Source of the DNA: Burkholderia savannae
GTDB taxonomy: Bacteria; Pseudomonadota; Gammaproteobacteria; Burkholderiales; Burkholderiaceae
Length of the DNA: 64,000 bases
Reading direction: 5' to 3'
Assembly (NCBI RefSeq): GCF_001524445.2
Contig: NZ_CP013418.1
Coordinates: 1-64,000, forward strand
A program made the translations under genes and the position numbers. Numbering within the stretch: position 1 is the stretch's first letter; the number at the start of each line of letters is the position of its first letter. This document shows positions 38,292 through 46,259 of this stretch, piece by piece. The notes beneath the pieces are model-generated. The model saw nothing but the letters and a program-made list of their open reading frames with translations, did not search any database and was not told the DNA's origin.

Positions 38292-39194
38292 ATGGTCGCC
38301 GTGCTCGGTGACATCCCATTCGATTTGGTCGGCTACTTCGACGGCTTCGACGCGACGTTCGGCGCCGACTACGCGGAGCATGCGCTGATCGACGGCAAGC
38401 CGCGTCTGCAACGGATCGCGGACCGGCTCGACGAGATCCGCATCGCACTGTCGTTTCACTATCGCTTCTGCGATCCCGAAGCCGAGCTCGCGAAGCTGCG
38501 CAACGCGCAGCGCGCGGGCCAGGCGATGGCGCTCGTGTTCGGCAACGGCGACTACAAGGGCTGGTTCGTGCTGACCGAAGTCCAGGCGACGCACAAGCAG
38601 AGCGAGCCTTCCGGCGCGGTGCTCGCGCTCGACGCGTCGATCACGCTGAAGGAATACGTCGGCGAGAAGCTGACCGCGCTCGCGCCGCCCGCGGTGCAGC
38701 CGAAGGTGCCGCCCGCCGCCGCGCAGGCGGTGCCGCAGACGGCCGCCGACGTCAAATCGGCGATCAACACCGTGCGCGGCGCGGTGCGGCAGGTCGTGTC
38801 GTACGCGTCGCAGGCGCAGGCCGCGCTGCGCACCGCTTCGGACGCGGTGAGCGTCGTGCGCGAGTTCAGGCACGATCCGATCGCGGCGCTCGGCCGCGCG
38901 CCCGGCGTGCTGCTCGACATCAAGCGCGCGGCCGAGCCGCTCGAGAAGCTCTCGCCGGCCGTCGCGGCCGTGACCGCGCACATTCCGGACGCCGCGAACA
39001 TCCTGCGCGCGAGCCACGACGCCGCGGTTGCGGTGCAGGCCGCGTACAAGCCGCTCGCGAACGCGACGCTCGACACGATCGGCGACGCCGTGGACACCGC
39101 CGCGCGCGAGCTGTCGAACGCCGTCGACGCGATCGCCTCGGCCGCGCCGAGCGTGAGCAAGCTCGCGGCGGCCGTCGCCACACGGAGGATCTGA
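38292..39194 (+). CDS. Tail protein U family (tail completion/baseplate)
   Basis: 300 residues. The N-terminal 125 residues match the GpU family (KPRLQRIADRLDEIRIALSFHYRFCDPEAELAKL, then FGNGDYKGWFVLTEV and ITLKEYVG). The C-terminal half is Ala/Val-rich and helical. P2 U acts in tail completion. It lies between tape measure and X as in P2-type tails. Confidence 0.82.
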   Translation: MVAVLGDIPFDLVGYFDGFDATFGADYAEHALIDGKPRLQRIADRLDEIRIALSFHYRFCDPEAELAKLRNAQRAGQAMALVFGNGDYKGWFVLTEVQATHKQSEPSGAVLALDASITLKEYVGEKLTALAPPAVQPKVPPAAAQAVPQTAADVKSAINTVRGAVRQVVSYASQAQAALRTASDAVSVVREFRHDPIAALGRAPGVLLDIKRAAEPLEKLSPAVAAVTAHIPDAANILRASHDAAVAVQAAYKPLANATLDTIGDAVDTAARELSNAVDAIASAAPSVSKLAAAVATRRI

Positions 39195-39400
39195 TGTTTC
39201 TGACCCATGTCACGACCGAAGGCGAGCGCTGGGATCAGCTCGCCCATCGCTACTACGGCGATCCGTTCGCGTACGAGCGGATCATCGCGGCGAACCCCGA
39301 CGTGCCGATCACGCCGCTACTGCCGAGCGGCCTCGCGCTGTCGATTCCGGTGATCGCGCGCGCCGAACTGTCCGAGGACCTGCCGCCATGGAAACGCTGA
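39194..39400 (+). CDS. Tail protein X (LysM-like)
   Basis: 68 residues overlapping the previous stop by one base. Matches P2 X: HVTTEGERWDQLAHRYYGD, then YERIIAANPD and LPSGLALSIPV, a LysM-like fold. Structural part of the tail hub. Confidence 0.9.
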   Translation: MFLTHVTTEGERWDQLAHRYYGDPFAYERIIAANPDVPITPLLPSGLALSIPVIARAELSEDLPPWKR

Positions 39401-40608
39401 ACCCGCTTGCGGCGCTGCTGCCGCCGGGCGTCGCCGACGTGCCGCGCCCGACCTTCGTGCTGACCTACGAGCAGAAGAACATCACGACCGACGTCGCGCC
39501 GTACGTGACGTCGGTCGCGTACACGGATTTCCTGTCGGGCCAGTCGGACGAGATCGAAGTCGTGCTCGAGGACGCCGACGGCCGCTGGCGCGACGCGTGG
39601 TATCCGGGCAAGGGCGACGCGCTCGCGCTGCGGATCGGCTACGTCGGCGCGCCGCTCTTGCCGTGCGGGCGTTTCGAGATCGACGAGCTGTCGTTCGACG
39701 ATCCGCCGTCGACGGTGACGATCCGCGCGCTCGCGACAGGCGTCGCCGCGCCGCTGCGCACGGACCGCTCGAAGCCGTACGAGCGCACCACGCTCGCCGC
39801 GATCGCCGCGCGCGTCGCGAAGCGCAACCGGCTCACGCTGACGGGCAAGATCCGCGAGATCCGGATCGACCGCATCACGCAGTACGAGGAGCCCGACGTC
39901 GCGTTCCTCGCGCGGCTCGCGCGTGAGTACGGCTACGCGTTCAAGATCGTCGGCCGCACGCTCGTATTCACCGAGCTCGCGGACCTGCGCGACGCCGACG
40001 CGGCGCTGCGCTTCACGCGCGGCGATCTGAAATCGATTCGCCTCACCGACAAGATCAAGGACGTCTACGCGGCCGCGAAGGGCGGCTATCACAATCCGGC
40101 GACGAAGAAGCTCATCGTGTACGGCGTGAAGGACGGCAAGATCGACGTGGCCGGCGCGGCCGCCCAATCCGGCGCGGCCGGCGAATCCGGCACGCCGGCG
40201 TCGTCCGGCCGCGACACGAGCGCCGACACGCTGCGCGTGACCGCGCGCGCGGGCTCGAAGGCGACGCTCGAGGCGCGCACGCAGGCCGCGCTCGACCGCG
40301 CGAACCTGCAGCGGACGACGGGCACGTTCGAGCTCGACGGCAACACGCGGCTTGTCGCCGGCAACGCGATCGAGCTGACGGGCTACGGGCGGCTGTCGGG
40401 CAAATATCTGATCGAGACGGCGCGCCACCGGATCGATCGCGGCGGCGGCTACACGACCGAGATCGAGGTGAAGCGCGCGTCGCGCGACGCGCGGCCCGAC
40501 GGCGGCGCGCAGGCAGGCACGCAGCCCGCTCGGAAGCCATCCGCGAAGCCGCTGATCGCCTACGGCGCGGCCGATCCGTCATCCAACCAGACGAAGGACA
40601 AGCAATGA
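39388..40608 (+). CDS. Late control D / baseplate hub protein
   Basis: 406 residues; ATG at 39388 overlaps the end of X by 13 bases. It is of the P2 D / VgrG N-terminal family: PTFVLTYEQKNITTDVAPYVTSVAYTD, then EIEVVLEDADGRW and YEEPDVAFLARLAREYGYAFKI. It forms the trimeric hub connecting tube to spike. Confidence 0.9.
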   Translation: METLNPLAALLPPGVADVPRPTFVLTYEQKNITTDVAPYVTSVAYTDFLSGQSDEIEVVLEDADGRWRDAWYPGKGDALALRIGYVGAPLLPCGRFEIDELSFDDPPSTVTIRALATGVAAPLRTDRSKPYERTTLAAIAARVAKRNRLTLTGKIREIRIDRITQYEEPDVAFLARLAREYGYAFKIVGRTLVFTELADLRDADAALRFTRGDLKSIRLTDKIKDVYAAAKGGYHNPATKKLIVYGVKDGKIDVAGAAAQSGAAGESGTPASSGRDTSADTLRVTARAGSKATLEARTQAALDRANLQRTTGTFELDGNTRLVAGNAIELTGYGRLSGKYLIETARHRIDRGGGYTTEIEVKRASRDARPDGGAQAGTQPARKPSAKPLIAYGAADPSSNQTKDKQ

Positions 40609-41207
40609 ACGACACGCTCGACGCATTCGGCGCGACCGTGCGCTTCGGCACGGTGAGCGCGTCGAAGCCCGGCTTCGCGCGCGTGCGGCTCGCGGACCTC
40701 GGCAACCTGCGCACGATGTGGCTGCCGATCGCGTATCCGAAGACGCAGAACGACCAGTGCTGCTGGACCTACGACGAAGGCGAGCAGGTTGCGGTGCTGA
40801 TGGACGGCCGCGGCGAGGACGGCGTGATCCTCGGCGCGGTCTACTCGGCCGCCGACAAGCCGCCCGTTAGCGATCCGAACAAATTCGTCGCGCGCTTCAA
40901 GGACGGCGCGACGCTCGAATACGATCGCGCGACGCACGTGCTCGCGTGCCGCGGAATGGCGCAGGTCGTCGTCGACGCGGGCGCCGAGATCGTGCTGCGC
41001 GCGGGCGCGAAGGTGACGGTCATCGCGCCCGAGACGGAGTTTTCCGCGAACGTGACGGTCAAGGGCAAGCTGACCTACGAAGGCGGGATGACCGGCTCGG
41101 GCGGCGGCGGCGCGAGCATCGCGGGCAACGTGAAGGTCGACGGCGACATCGACGCGACGGGCGCGATCATGGATGCGGGCGGCAACTCGAATCACCACTC
41201 GCATTGA
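40605..41207 (+). CDS. Baseplate spike protein V
   Basis: 200 residues; ATG overlaps the D stop. OB-fold N-terminus (about 8-95) and a beta-helical repeat region (about 110-175) as in P2 V. The C-terminus ends SNHHSH. P2-family spikes coordinate an iron ion at the tip through paired histidines, so this tail could serve the same purpose. It is the piercing tip of the tail. Confidence 0.9.
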   Translation: MNDTLDAFGATVRFGTVSASKPGFARVRLADLGNLRTMWLPIAYPKTQNDQCCWTYDEGEQVAVLMDGRGEDGVILGAVYSAADKPPVSDPNKFVARFKDGATLEYDRATHVLACRGMAQVVVDAGAEIVLRAGAKVTVIAPETEFSANVTVKGKLTYEGGMTGSGGGGASIAGNVKVDGDIDATGAIMDAGGNSNHHSH

Positions 41208-41208
41208 G

Positions 41209-41229
41209 TTTTAAGACACTTTAATATCC
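41209..41229 (+). promoter_or_regulatory. Late-promoter box 4 (upstream copy of the W promoter)
   Basis: TTTTAAG ... TTTAATATCC, closely related to box 5 at 44133 and followed by the same GC-rich inverted repeat and CATGAGCGCATGACCCGG. It now precedes the decayed W copy and fibre 1. Confidence 0.55.
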
Positions 41230-41259
41230 TCCGAGCCGGGCGCGCGGCACCATGAGCGC

Positions 41260-41511
41260 ATGACCCGGCTAACCGACATCCTCTCCGTGCACCGGCAGCC
41301 CGCCCTCGGGCGCAACGATTTCGTCGTTCGCGTTGCCGGCATCGACCAGGCCCATCGCGCGATGCTTCGCATCCCGAAGCGCCGCGATTCACACAGGCCC
41401 GAGCGCGGGCCGGTTCCGACTCATTCTCTTCTCGACGTGCCGATCGACCGGGCGGAGCCGCGCTTCGCACGCGCCGCGCGCACGTTCCGGTCCGCATCCA
41501 TCGGCATCTGA
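41260..41511 (+). pseudogene. Decayed duplicate of baseplate gene W (gp25-like)
   Basis: 83 codons beginning MTRLTDILSVHRQPALGR, collinear with intact W at 44184 (MTRLTDITSVHWQPALGR) up to about residue 72, then unrelated sequence and an early stop. Conserved positions of the family are replaced (for example the DFGS/LYLDMPIDR region). It is the left remnant of a duplicated W-J-I-fibre block. Confidence 0.8.
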
Positions 41512-41603
41512 ATTTGCATTCGCATCCGCAATCGCGCGCGCATCGGTGGCGATGCACGGCGAACGCGTGTGCGCAGCTTTCCGCGCGGCGCCGTGAAATC
41601 CGG

Positions 41604-41648
41604 CGGCGCCGCGCTTGACGACGGGTAGTACAACCTCAGGAGCAGCCT
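41604..41648 (+). pseudogene. Remnant of the 3' end of tail gene I
   Basis: About 43 bases matching 46214-46256, the last codons of intact tail gene I (QYNHGSS end), with several substitutions including an in-frame TAG. It directly precedes fibre 1 as gene I precedes fibre 2. It shows that J and most of I were deleted from the upstream copy. Confidence 0.75.
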
Positions 41649-43544
41649 ATGTCCAAGCTAGTCGAAACTTCCAAGTGGGAAGAAGAGATCTACCAGATCG
41701 AGATGTCCGATCCTGTCGAAGGCGGGCCGAACGGCATCTCGAACCGTCAGGCCAAGCAGCTCGGCAATCGCACGCTTTACCTGAAGCAGCAGGTCGAGCA
41801 GTCGCAATCCGGCTTGAGCGGGCACGCCGCCGCCGCCGATCCGCATCCGCAGTACGCGACGAAGGTCGATCTCGCGGACCGGATCGCGGCGCTCGTCGGC
41901 CAGTCTCCCGCAACGCTCGACACGTTGAACGAGCTCGCGAACGCGCTCGGAAATGATCCGAATTTCGCGACGACGATGACGAACGCATTGTCTCGGAAGG
42001 CTCCGCTTGATTCCCCGACGTTCACCGGCGCGCCGAAAGGGCCAACGCCGGCTCCGTTCGACAGCAGCACGAAAATGGCGACGACCGAGTTCGTGCAGCG
42101 CGCGCTCGGGAATGTCAATTTCGCGTCGTACACCTCGTCGCAGAAGCTCACGGCGTCGCAAGCGGGAAGCTGCGTCAATTTCTGGGGGGGCACCGCGTCG
42201 ACGTTCACCTTGCCATCCACGTCGGCCATGCCGCTCGGCGGCACGTTCTTGTTCAACAACAGCAGCACCGCCCCCTTGACGATCACTCGCGACGGGACCG
42301 ACACGATCCTCTTGAACGGGGGGAATCCGAGCGTGACATTGGCATCGGGCGACAGCTTGCTGCTCGTAGCGGTTCCGCCGACTCAGTGGATTGCAGCTGG
42401 CGGCAGCGCGCAACTGCCGTTTGCATCGGCAATGGCTGGTCCGAACTGGACGACACCTCCCCAGTTCGACAACTCCGCCAAGCTCGCGACGACGGCGTTC
42501 GTGCAACGCGCGCTCGGAAGTTATTCCGGGAGTGCTGTCATCAACGCAGCAACCACATTGACCAGCGGCAACGTCGGCAACATCATCGAGCTCAACGGGA
42601 CTTCGTCGTTCACGACGAACCTCCCGGCCGGCGCTAGCATCGCGGCGGGCGGAAAGGTGGCATTCGTCAACCAATCCGGTGTCGATCAGACTGTCGCGAC
42701 GCAGGGCAACGATTTCATCTGGTCGTACGCGACTGGCAAGTCGTCGTCGATCATGCTGCATTCGGGCGACACGCTGGAATTGTTCTCTCGCGGAGGGGAA
42801 TGGGACATTTGCGGCGGCACTGTCGCACTGAGATACGTCTACGGAGCTGCTACACAGACTGTTCCCCAATTCGACAGCAGCCCAAACATCGCGACGACGG
42901 CGTTCGTGCAGCGCGCGCTCGGCAATTTTCAGGCGATCATGGTGCTCGACGCCGCGGCCACGCTGACGCCGGCGCAAGCGGGGTCGGCGATCTCGTTGAA
43001 CGACGGCGCGAGCGTCGTGCTGCCGCTTTACTCGGCGGTGAAAAGAGGCGCGACGTTTCTGTTCATGAACTCCGGCTCGATGCCCAAGACGATTTCGCGG
43101 CAGGGCGGCGACATATTCTTCGGACCGTCGGGCGGCTCGCTGTCGTCGACAGTGACGAGCTTCACGCTGCTGCCGGGCGACTGGGCGCTGATCTCGGCGG
43201 TTTATCAGTGGGAGATGATGGCCGGCTCGCCGCTGATGACGATCAACAACGGCGCATTCGAGTTCAGCCACGGGCCGACCGGCTACGAGCGTTCGCCCAC
43301 CGGCAAGATCGAGCAATGGGGGCAGGGCGTGACGGATGCGAACGGGGATATCAACGTCGTCTTTCCGAAGCGCTTTCCCAACGCTTGTTTCAACGTGGCA
43401 GCGAATCACGTGGGCCTTGGCGCCGCGATGGTGATCGTCATCCACGGAAGCATGACGCAGGACGGCGTGAAATTGAGGGCTTTCAACGAGACGGGCGGAA
43501 CGTATCCCGGCTGGCTCGTCTATTGGCACGCAACGGGGAAATGA
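41649..43544 (+). CDS. Tail fibre protein 1
   Basis: 631 residues. The first 52 residues are nearly the same as fibre 2 (MSKLVETSKWEEEIYQIEMS against MSKLVETSKWEEDIYQIETS), the part expected to bind the baseplate. Three internal repeats begin FD(S/N)S..(M/L/I)ATT(E/A)FVQRALG (about 140, 276 and 415). The C-terminus (GYERSPTGKIEQWGQGVTD ... GWLVYWHATG) is the gp53-like fibre tip. It would determine which bacteria the particle binds. Confidence 0.88.
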   Translation: MSKLVETSKWEEEIYQIEMSDPVEGGPNGISNRQAKQLGNRTLYLKQQVEQSQSGLSGHAAAADPHPQYATKVDLADRIAALVGQSPATLDTLNELANALGNDPNFATTMTNALSRKAPLDSPTFTGAPKGPTPAPFDSSTKMATTEFVQRALGNVNFASYTSSQKLTASQAGSCVNFWGGTASTFTLPSTSAMPLGGTFLFNNSSTAPLTITRDGTDTILLNGGNPSVTLASGDSLLLVAVPPTQWIAAGGSAQLPFASAMAGPNWTTPPQFDNSAKLATTAFVQRALGSYSGSAVINAATTLTSGNVGNIIELNGTSSFTTNLPAGASIAAGGKVAFVNQSGVDQTVATQGNDFIWSYATGKSSSIMLHSGDTLELFSRGGEWDICGGTVALRYVYGAATQTVPQFDSSPNIATTAFVQRALGNFQAIMVLDAAATLTPAQAGSAISLNDGASVVLPLYSAVKRGATFLFMNSGSMPKTISRQGGDIFFGPSGGSLSSTVTSFTLLPGDWALISAVYQWEMMAGSPLMTINNGAFEFSHGPTGYERSPTGKIEQWGQGVTDANGDINVVFPKRFPNACFNVAANHVGLGAAMVIVIHGSMTQDGVKLRAFNETGGTYPGWLVYWHATGK

Positions 43545-43984
43545 CGATGACGCGAATCTTGGCCGGATACGACACATTGGGATTCATTCGAACCTTCTGC
43601 GACGAACGATCGAAGCCGGACGGCCTGACGTTCGTCGAGATCACGCCGGAGCAGCACGCGATGCTGCTCGCGGGCGCGGCGGCGGGCAAGACGATGGCGG
43701 TGACGGCGGACGGCCATCCGCTCCTCGTCGACCCCGAGAAGCCCACGCGCAAGCAGCTCGCCGACGCGAAGCGCGCGGCGCGCGATGCGGCGCTCGCCGC
43801 GACCGACTGGCTCACGTCGCGCCACCGGGACGAACAGGCGCTCGGCGACGGCACGACGCTGACGCCCGACGACTACGCGCAGCTGCTGCGATACCGGCAG
43901 GCGCTGCGCAACCTCGGTGAAGCGTCGCGCTGGCCGAACGTCGATCTGCCGACGCCGCCGGCATGCGTCGCGACAGCGGCGTAG
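43541..43984 (+). CDS. Tail fibre assembly chaperone 1
   Basis: 147 residues, ATG overlapping the fibre stop (ATGA). The C-terminal half has the tail-assembly-chaperone layout: KQLADAKRAARDAALAATDWLTSRHRDE, then LLRYRQALRNLGEASRWPNVDLPTPP. It probably folds fibre 1. It is unrelated in its N-terminus to the assembly protein of fibre 2, so each fibre has its own partner. Confidence 0.75.
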   Translation: MTMTRILAGYDTLGFIRTFCDERSKPDGLTFVEITPEQHAMLLAGAAAGKTMAVTADGHPLLVDPEKPTRKQLADAKRAARDAALAATDWLTSRHRDEQALGDGTTLTPDDYAQLLRYRQALRNLGEASRWPNVDLPTPPACVATAA

Positions 43985-44132
43985 CGAACGGGAACACGGA
44001 CGGGGCAGCCGGCTGCATCGCGGCGGCCCCGTGCGTTCCGTCACGACGAAGCGTCGCGCAGCCATGGCGCCGGACGACGACGTGTTGCACCCGCCCTGCG
44101 CGTCTCGCGCTTCCTCCGCGCTCGCCGCGCGC

Positions 44133-44153
44133 TTTTAAGCTTCGTTAATATCC
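44133..44153 (+). promoter_or_regulatory. Late-promoter box 5 (W-J-I-fibre 2 operon)
   Basis: TTTTAAGC ... GTTAATATCC, followed by a GC-rich inverted repeat at 44159-44172 and the W start 31 bases beyond the box. Duplicated as box 4. Confidence 0.55.
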
Positions 44154-44183
44154 CTTCGCCCGGCCGCGCGGCAACATGAGCGC

Positions 44184-44537
44184 ATGACCCGGCTAACCGA
44201 CATCACCTCCGTTCACTGGCAACCCGCCCTCGGCCGCGACGACGTCGTCGAAGGCGTTGCCGACATCGATCAGGCCATCCGCGTGATTCTCGGCACCCCG
44301 AAGGGGAGCGACCCGCACCGGCCCGACTTCGGCTCGAACCTGAGCCTCTATCTCGACATGCCGATCGATCGGGCGACGCCGCACCTCGTGCGCGAAGCCG
44401 TCGACGCGATCCGCCGTTGGGAGCCGCGCTGCGAGGTGGTCCGCGTGATGCCGGCGATCGACGCGGCGCACGAAACGCTGCGCGTGCAATGGCGGCTCGC
44501 CGACGGCGTGATCCGCGAAACCGAGGTGCCCCGATGA
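44184..44537 (+). CDS. Baseplate wedge protein W (gp25-like)
   Basis: 117 residues, GPW/gp25 family: VADIDQAIRVILGTPKGSDPHRPDFG, then DMPIDRATPHLVREAVDAIRRWEPRCEV. Part of the baseplate wedge that triggers sheath contraction. Intact; stop overlaps the J start. Confidence 0.92.
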   Translation: MTRLTDITSVHWQPALGRDDVVEGVADIDQAIRVILGTPKGSDPHRPDFGSNLSLYLDMPIDRATPHLVREAVDAIRRWEPRCEVVRVMPAIDAAHETLRVQWRLADGVIRETEVPR

Positions 44538-45685
44538 CCCTATCCGAACCGAATTTCATCGACCGCGATCCGCAGGCGATCACGGCCGACATCATCGCCG
44601 AATACGAAGCGCGCACCGGCAAGACGCTGTATCCGGCGCAAGTCGAGCGCGTGCTGATCGACATCGTCGCTTACCGCGAAACCCTCGTGCGCGTCGGCGT
44701 GCAGGAAGCGGCGAAGCAGAATCTCGTCGCGTTCGCGCGCGCGCCGATGATCGACTATCTCGGCCAGCTCGTCGGCGTCACGCGCCTGCCCGCGCAGCCC
44801 GCGAAGACCGTCGTGCGCTTCTCGCTTGACGCGCCGCTCGCGTCGAGCCTGCTGATCGCGGCCGGCACGCGCGTCGAGACGAGCGACGGCGGCGTGTCGT
44901 TCGCCACCGACGCCGACGCGGTGCTCGCGGCCGGCCGCACGTCGATCGACGTCGCCGCGACCTGCGACACCGCCGGCGCGCTCGGCAACGGCTGGCAGCC
45001 GGGCCAGATCAACTCGCTCGTCGACGATCTCGGCGACGTCGACGTGAGCGTCGCGAACACGCAGACGAGCGCGAACGGCTACGAAGAAGAGGAGACCGAA
45101 CGGCTGCGCGAGCGCATCCAGCTCGCGCCCGAGGCGTTCAGCACCGCGGGCCCGCGGCTCGCATACGTGTTCCATGCGAAGAGCGCGCACCAGTCGATCG
45201 TCGACGTGAGCGTGATCGGCCCCGAAATGGCGGCGCGCGACGGCCGGCTCGTGTCGGTCAACGGCGTGCCGCCCGGCAGCGTGCGCGTGCATCCGCTCGT
45301 CGACACCGGCCTGCCCGGCGACGACATCCTCGCGCTCGTCGCGCAAGCGCTCGACGACGAGAAGAAGCGCCCGCTCACCGATTTCGTCGAGGTGCGCGCG
45401 CCGAAGCCCGTCGACTACGCGATCGACGCGCGCCTCACGCTGTACAAGGACGCCGACGCGGGCACCGTGCTCGCGCAGGCGCGCGCCGCGGCGAACGCGT
45501 ATCGCGCGAACCGCTCGGCGGGCCTTGGCCGCGACATCGTGCCCGCGCAGCTCACGGCCGCGCTGCAGGTGCGGGGCGTCTACGACGTCGACCTGAACGG
45601 CCTCGCGCTGCGCGTGCTCGCCGGCGACGAATGGGCGCGCTGCACGAGCGTGTCGGTGGTCGCGACCGGAGTCGCGCATGGCTGA
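44534..45685 (+). CDS. Baseplate assembly protein J
   Basis: 383 residues from the ATG overlapping the W stop (ATGA). P2 J family: early ITADIIAEYEARTGKTLYPAQVERVLID and VAYRETLVRVGVQEAAKQNLVAFA, plus the conserved DYLGQLVGVTRL. Forms the wedge ring around the hub. The only copy in the element. Confidence 0.92.
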   Translation: MTLSEPNFIDRDPQAITADIIAEYEARTGKTLYPAQVERVLIDIVAYRETLVRVGVQEAAKQNLVAFARAPMIDYLGQLVGVTRLPAQPAKTVVRFSLDAPLASSLLIAAGTRVETSDGGVSFATDADAVLAAGRTSIDVAATCDTAGALGNGWQPGQINSLVDDLGDVDVSVANTQTSANGYEEEETERLRERIQLAPEAFSTAGPRLAYVFHAKSAHQSIVDVSVIGPEMAARDGRLVSVNGVPPGSVRVHPLVDTGLPGDDILALVAQALDDEKKRPLTDFVEVRAPKPVDYAIDARLTLYKDADAGTVLAQARAAANAYRANRSAGLGRDIVPAQLTAALQVRGVYDVDLNGLALRVLAGDEWARCTSVSVVATGVAHG

Positions 45686-46259
45686 CACCCTGTTGCCGCC
45701 GCCGCTCGCGAGGGACCGCCGCTTCGCGGCGCTCGCGCAGCTCGCCGCGCGGCACGACAACATCGATCTGTCGCCGATCCTCGTCTACCTGATCGACAGC
45801 GTCGACGCGACGGCGCTGCCGCATCTTGCCGAGCAGTTCTCGGTGATGGGCGAGGACGGCTGGAGCCTTGCCGAATCCGACGACGCGCGCCGCGCGCTCA
45901 TCAAGGGCGCGATCGAGCTGCATCGCTACAAGGGCACGCCGTGGGCGGTGCGCGAAGTGATCCGGCGGCTCGGCTTCGGCGAAGTGGAACTCGTCGAGAA
46001 CATCGCGCGCGTGTCGTACGACGGCAAGCGCCGCTACAACGGCTGGATGGTGCACGGCGATCCGGGCCTGTGGGCGGTGTACCGCGTGATCCTGCGCGAC
46101 CGCGCGATCACGAACGACCAGGCCGCGCTGCTGCGCGCGACGCTCGCCGCGTTCGCGCCGGCGCGCTGTGAACTCGCGAGCCTCGAATACCGCGAAGTGC
46201 CCGTGCGCTACAACGGCGCCGCGCGCTACGACGGACAGTACAACCATGGGAGCAGCTAA
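45678..46259 (+). CDS. Tail protein I
   Basis: 193 residues overlapping J by 8 bases. P2 I family: LAEQFSVMGEDGWSLAESDDARRALI, then HRYKGTPWAVREVIRRLGFGEVELVE. It links the baseplate wedge to the fibres. Its stop (TAA) overlaps the fibre 2 ATG. Confidence 0.92.
   Translation: MADTLLPPPLARDRRFAALAQLAARHDNIDLSPILVYLIDSVDATALPHLAEQFSVMGEDGWSLAESDDARRALIKGAIELHRYKGTPWAVREVIRRLGFGEVELVENIARVSYDGKRRYNGWMVHGDPGLWAVYRVILRDRAITNDQAALLRATLAAFAPARCELASLEYREVPVRYNGAARYDGQYNHGSS

Noticed and set aside
41658..43577. A 639-codon minus-strand ORF opposite fibre 1
   Set aside because: No motif, Arg/His-rich, and fully overlapped by a well-supported fibre gene with clear internal repeats.
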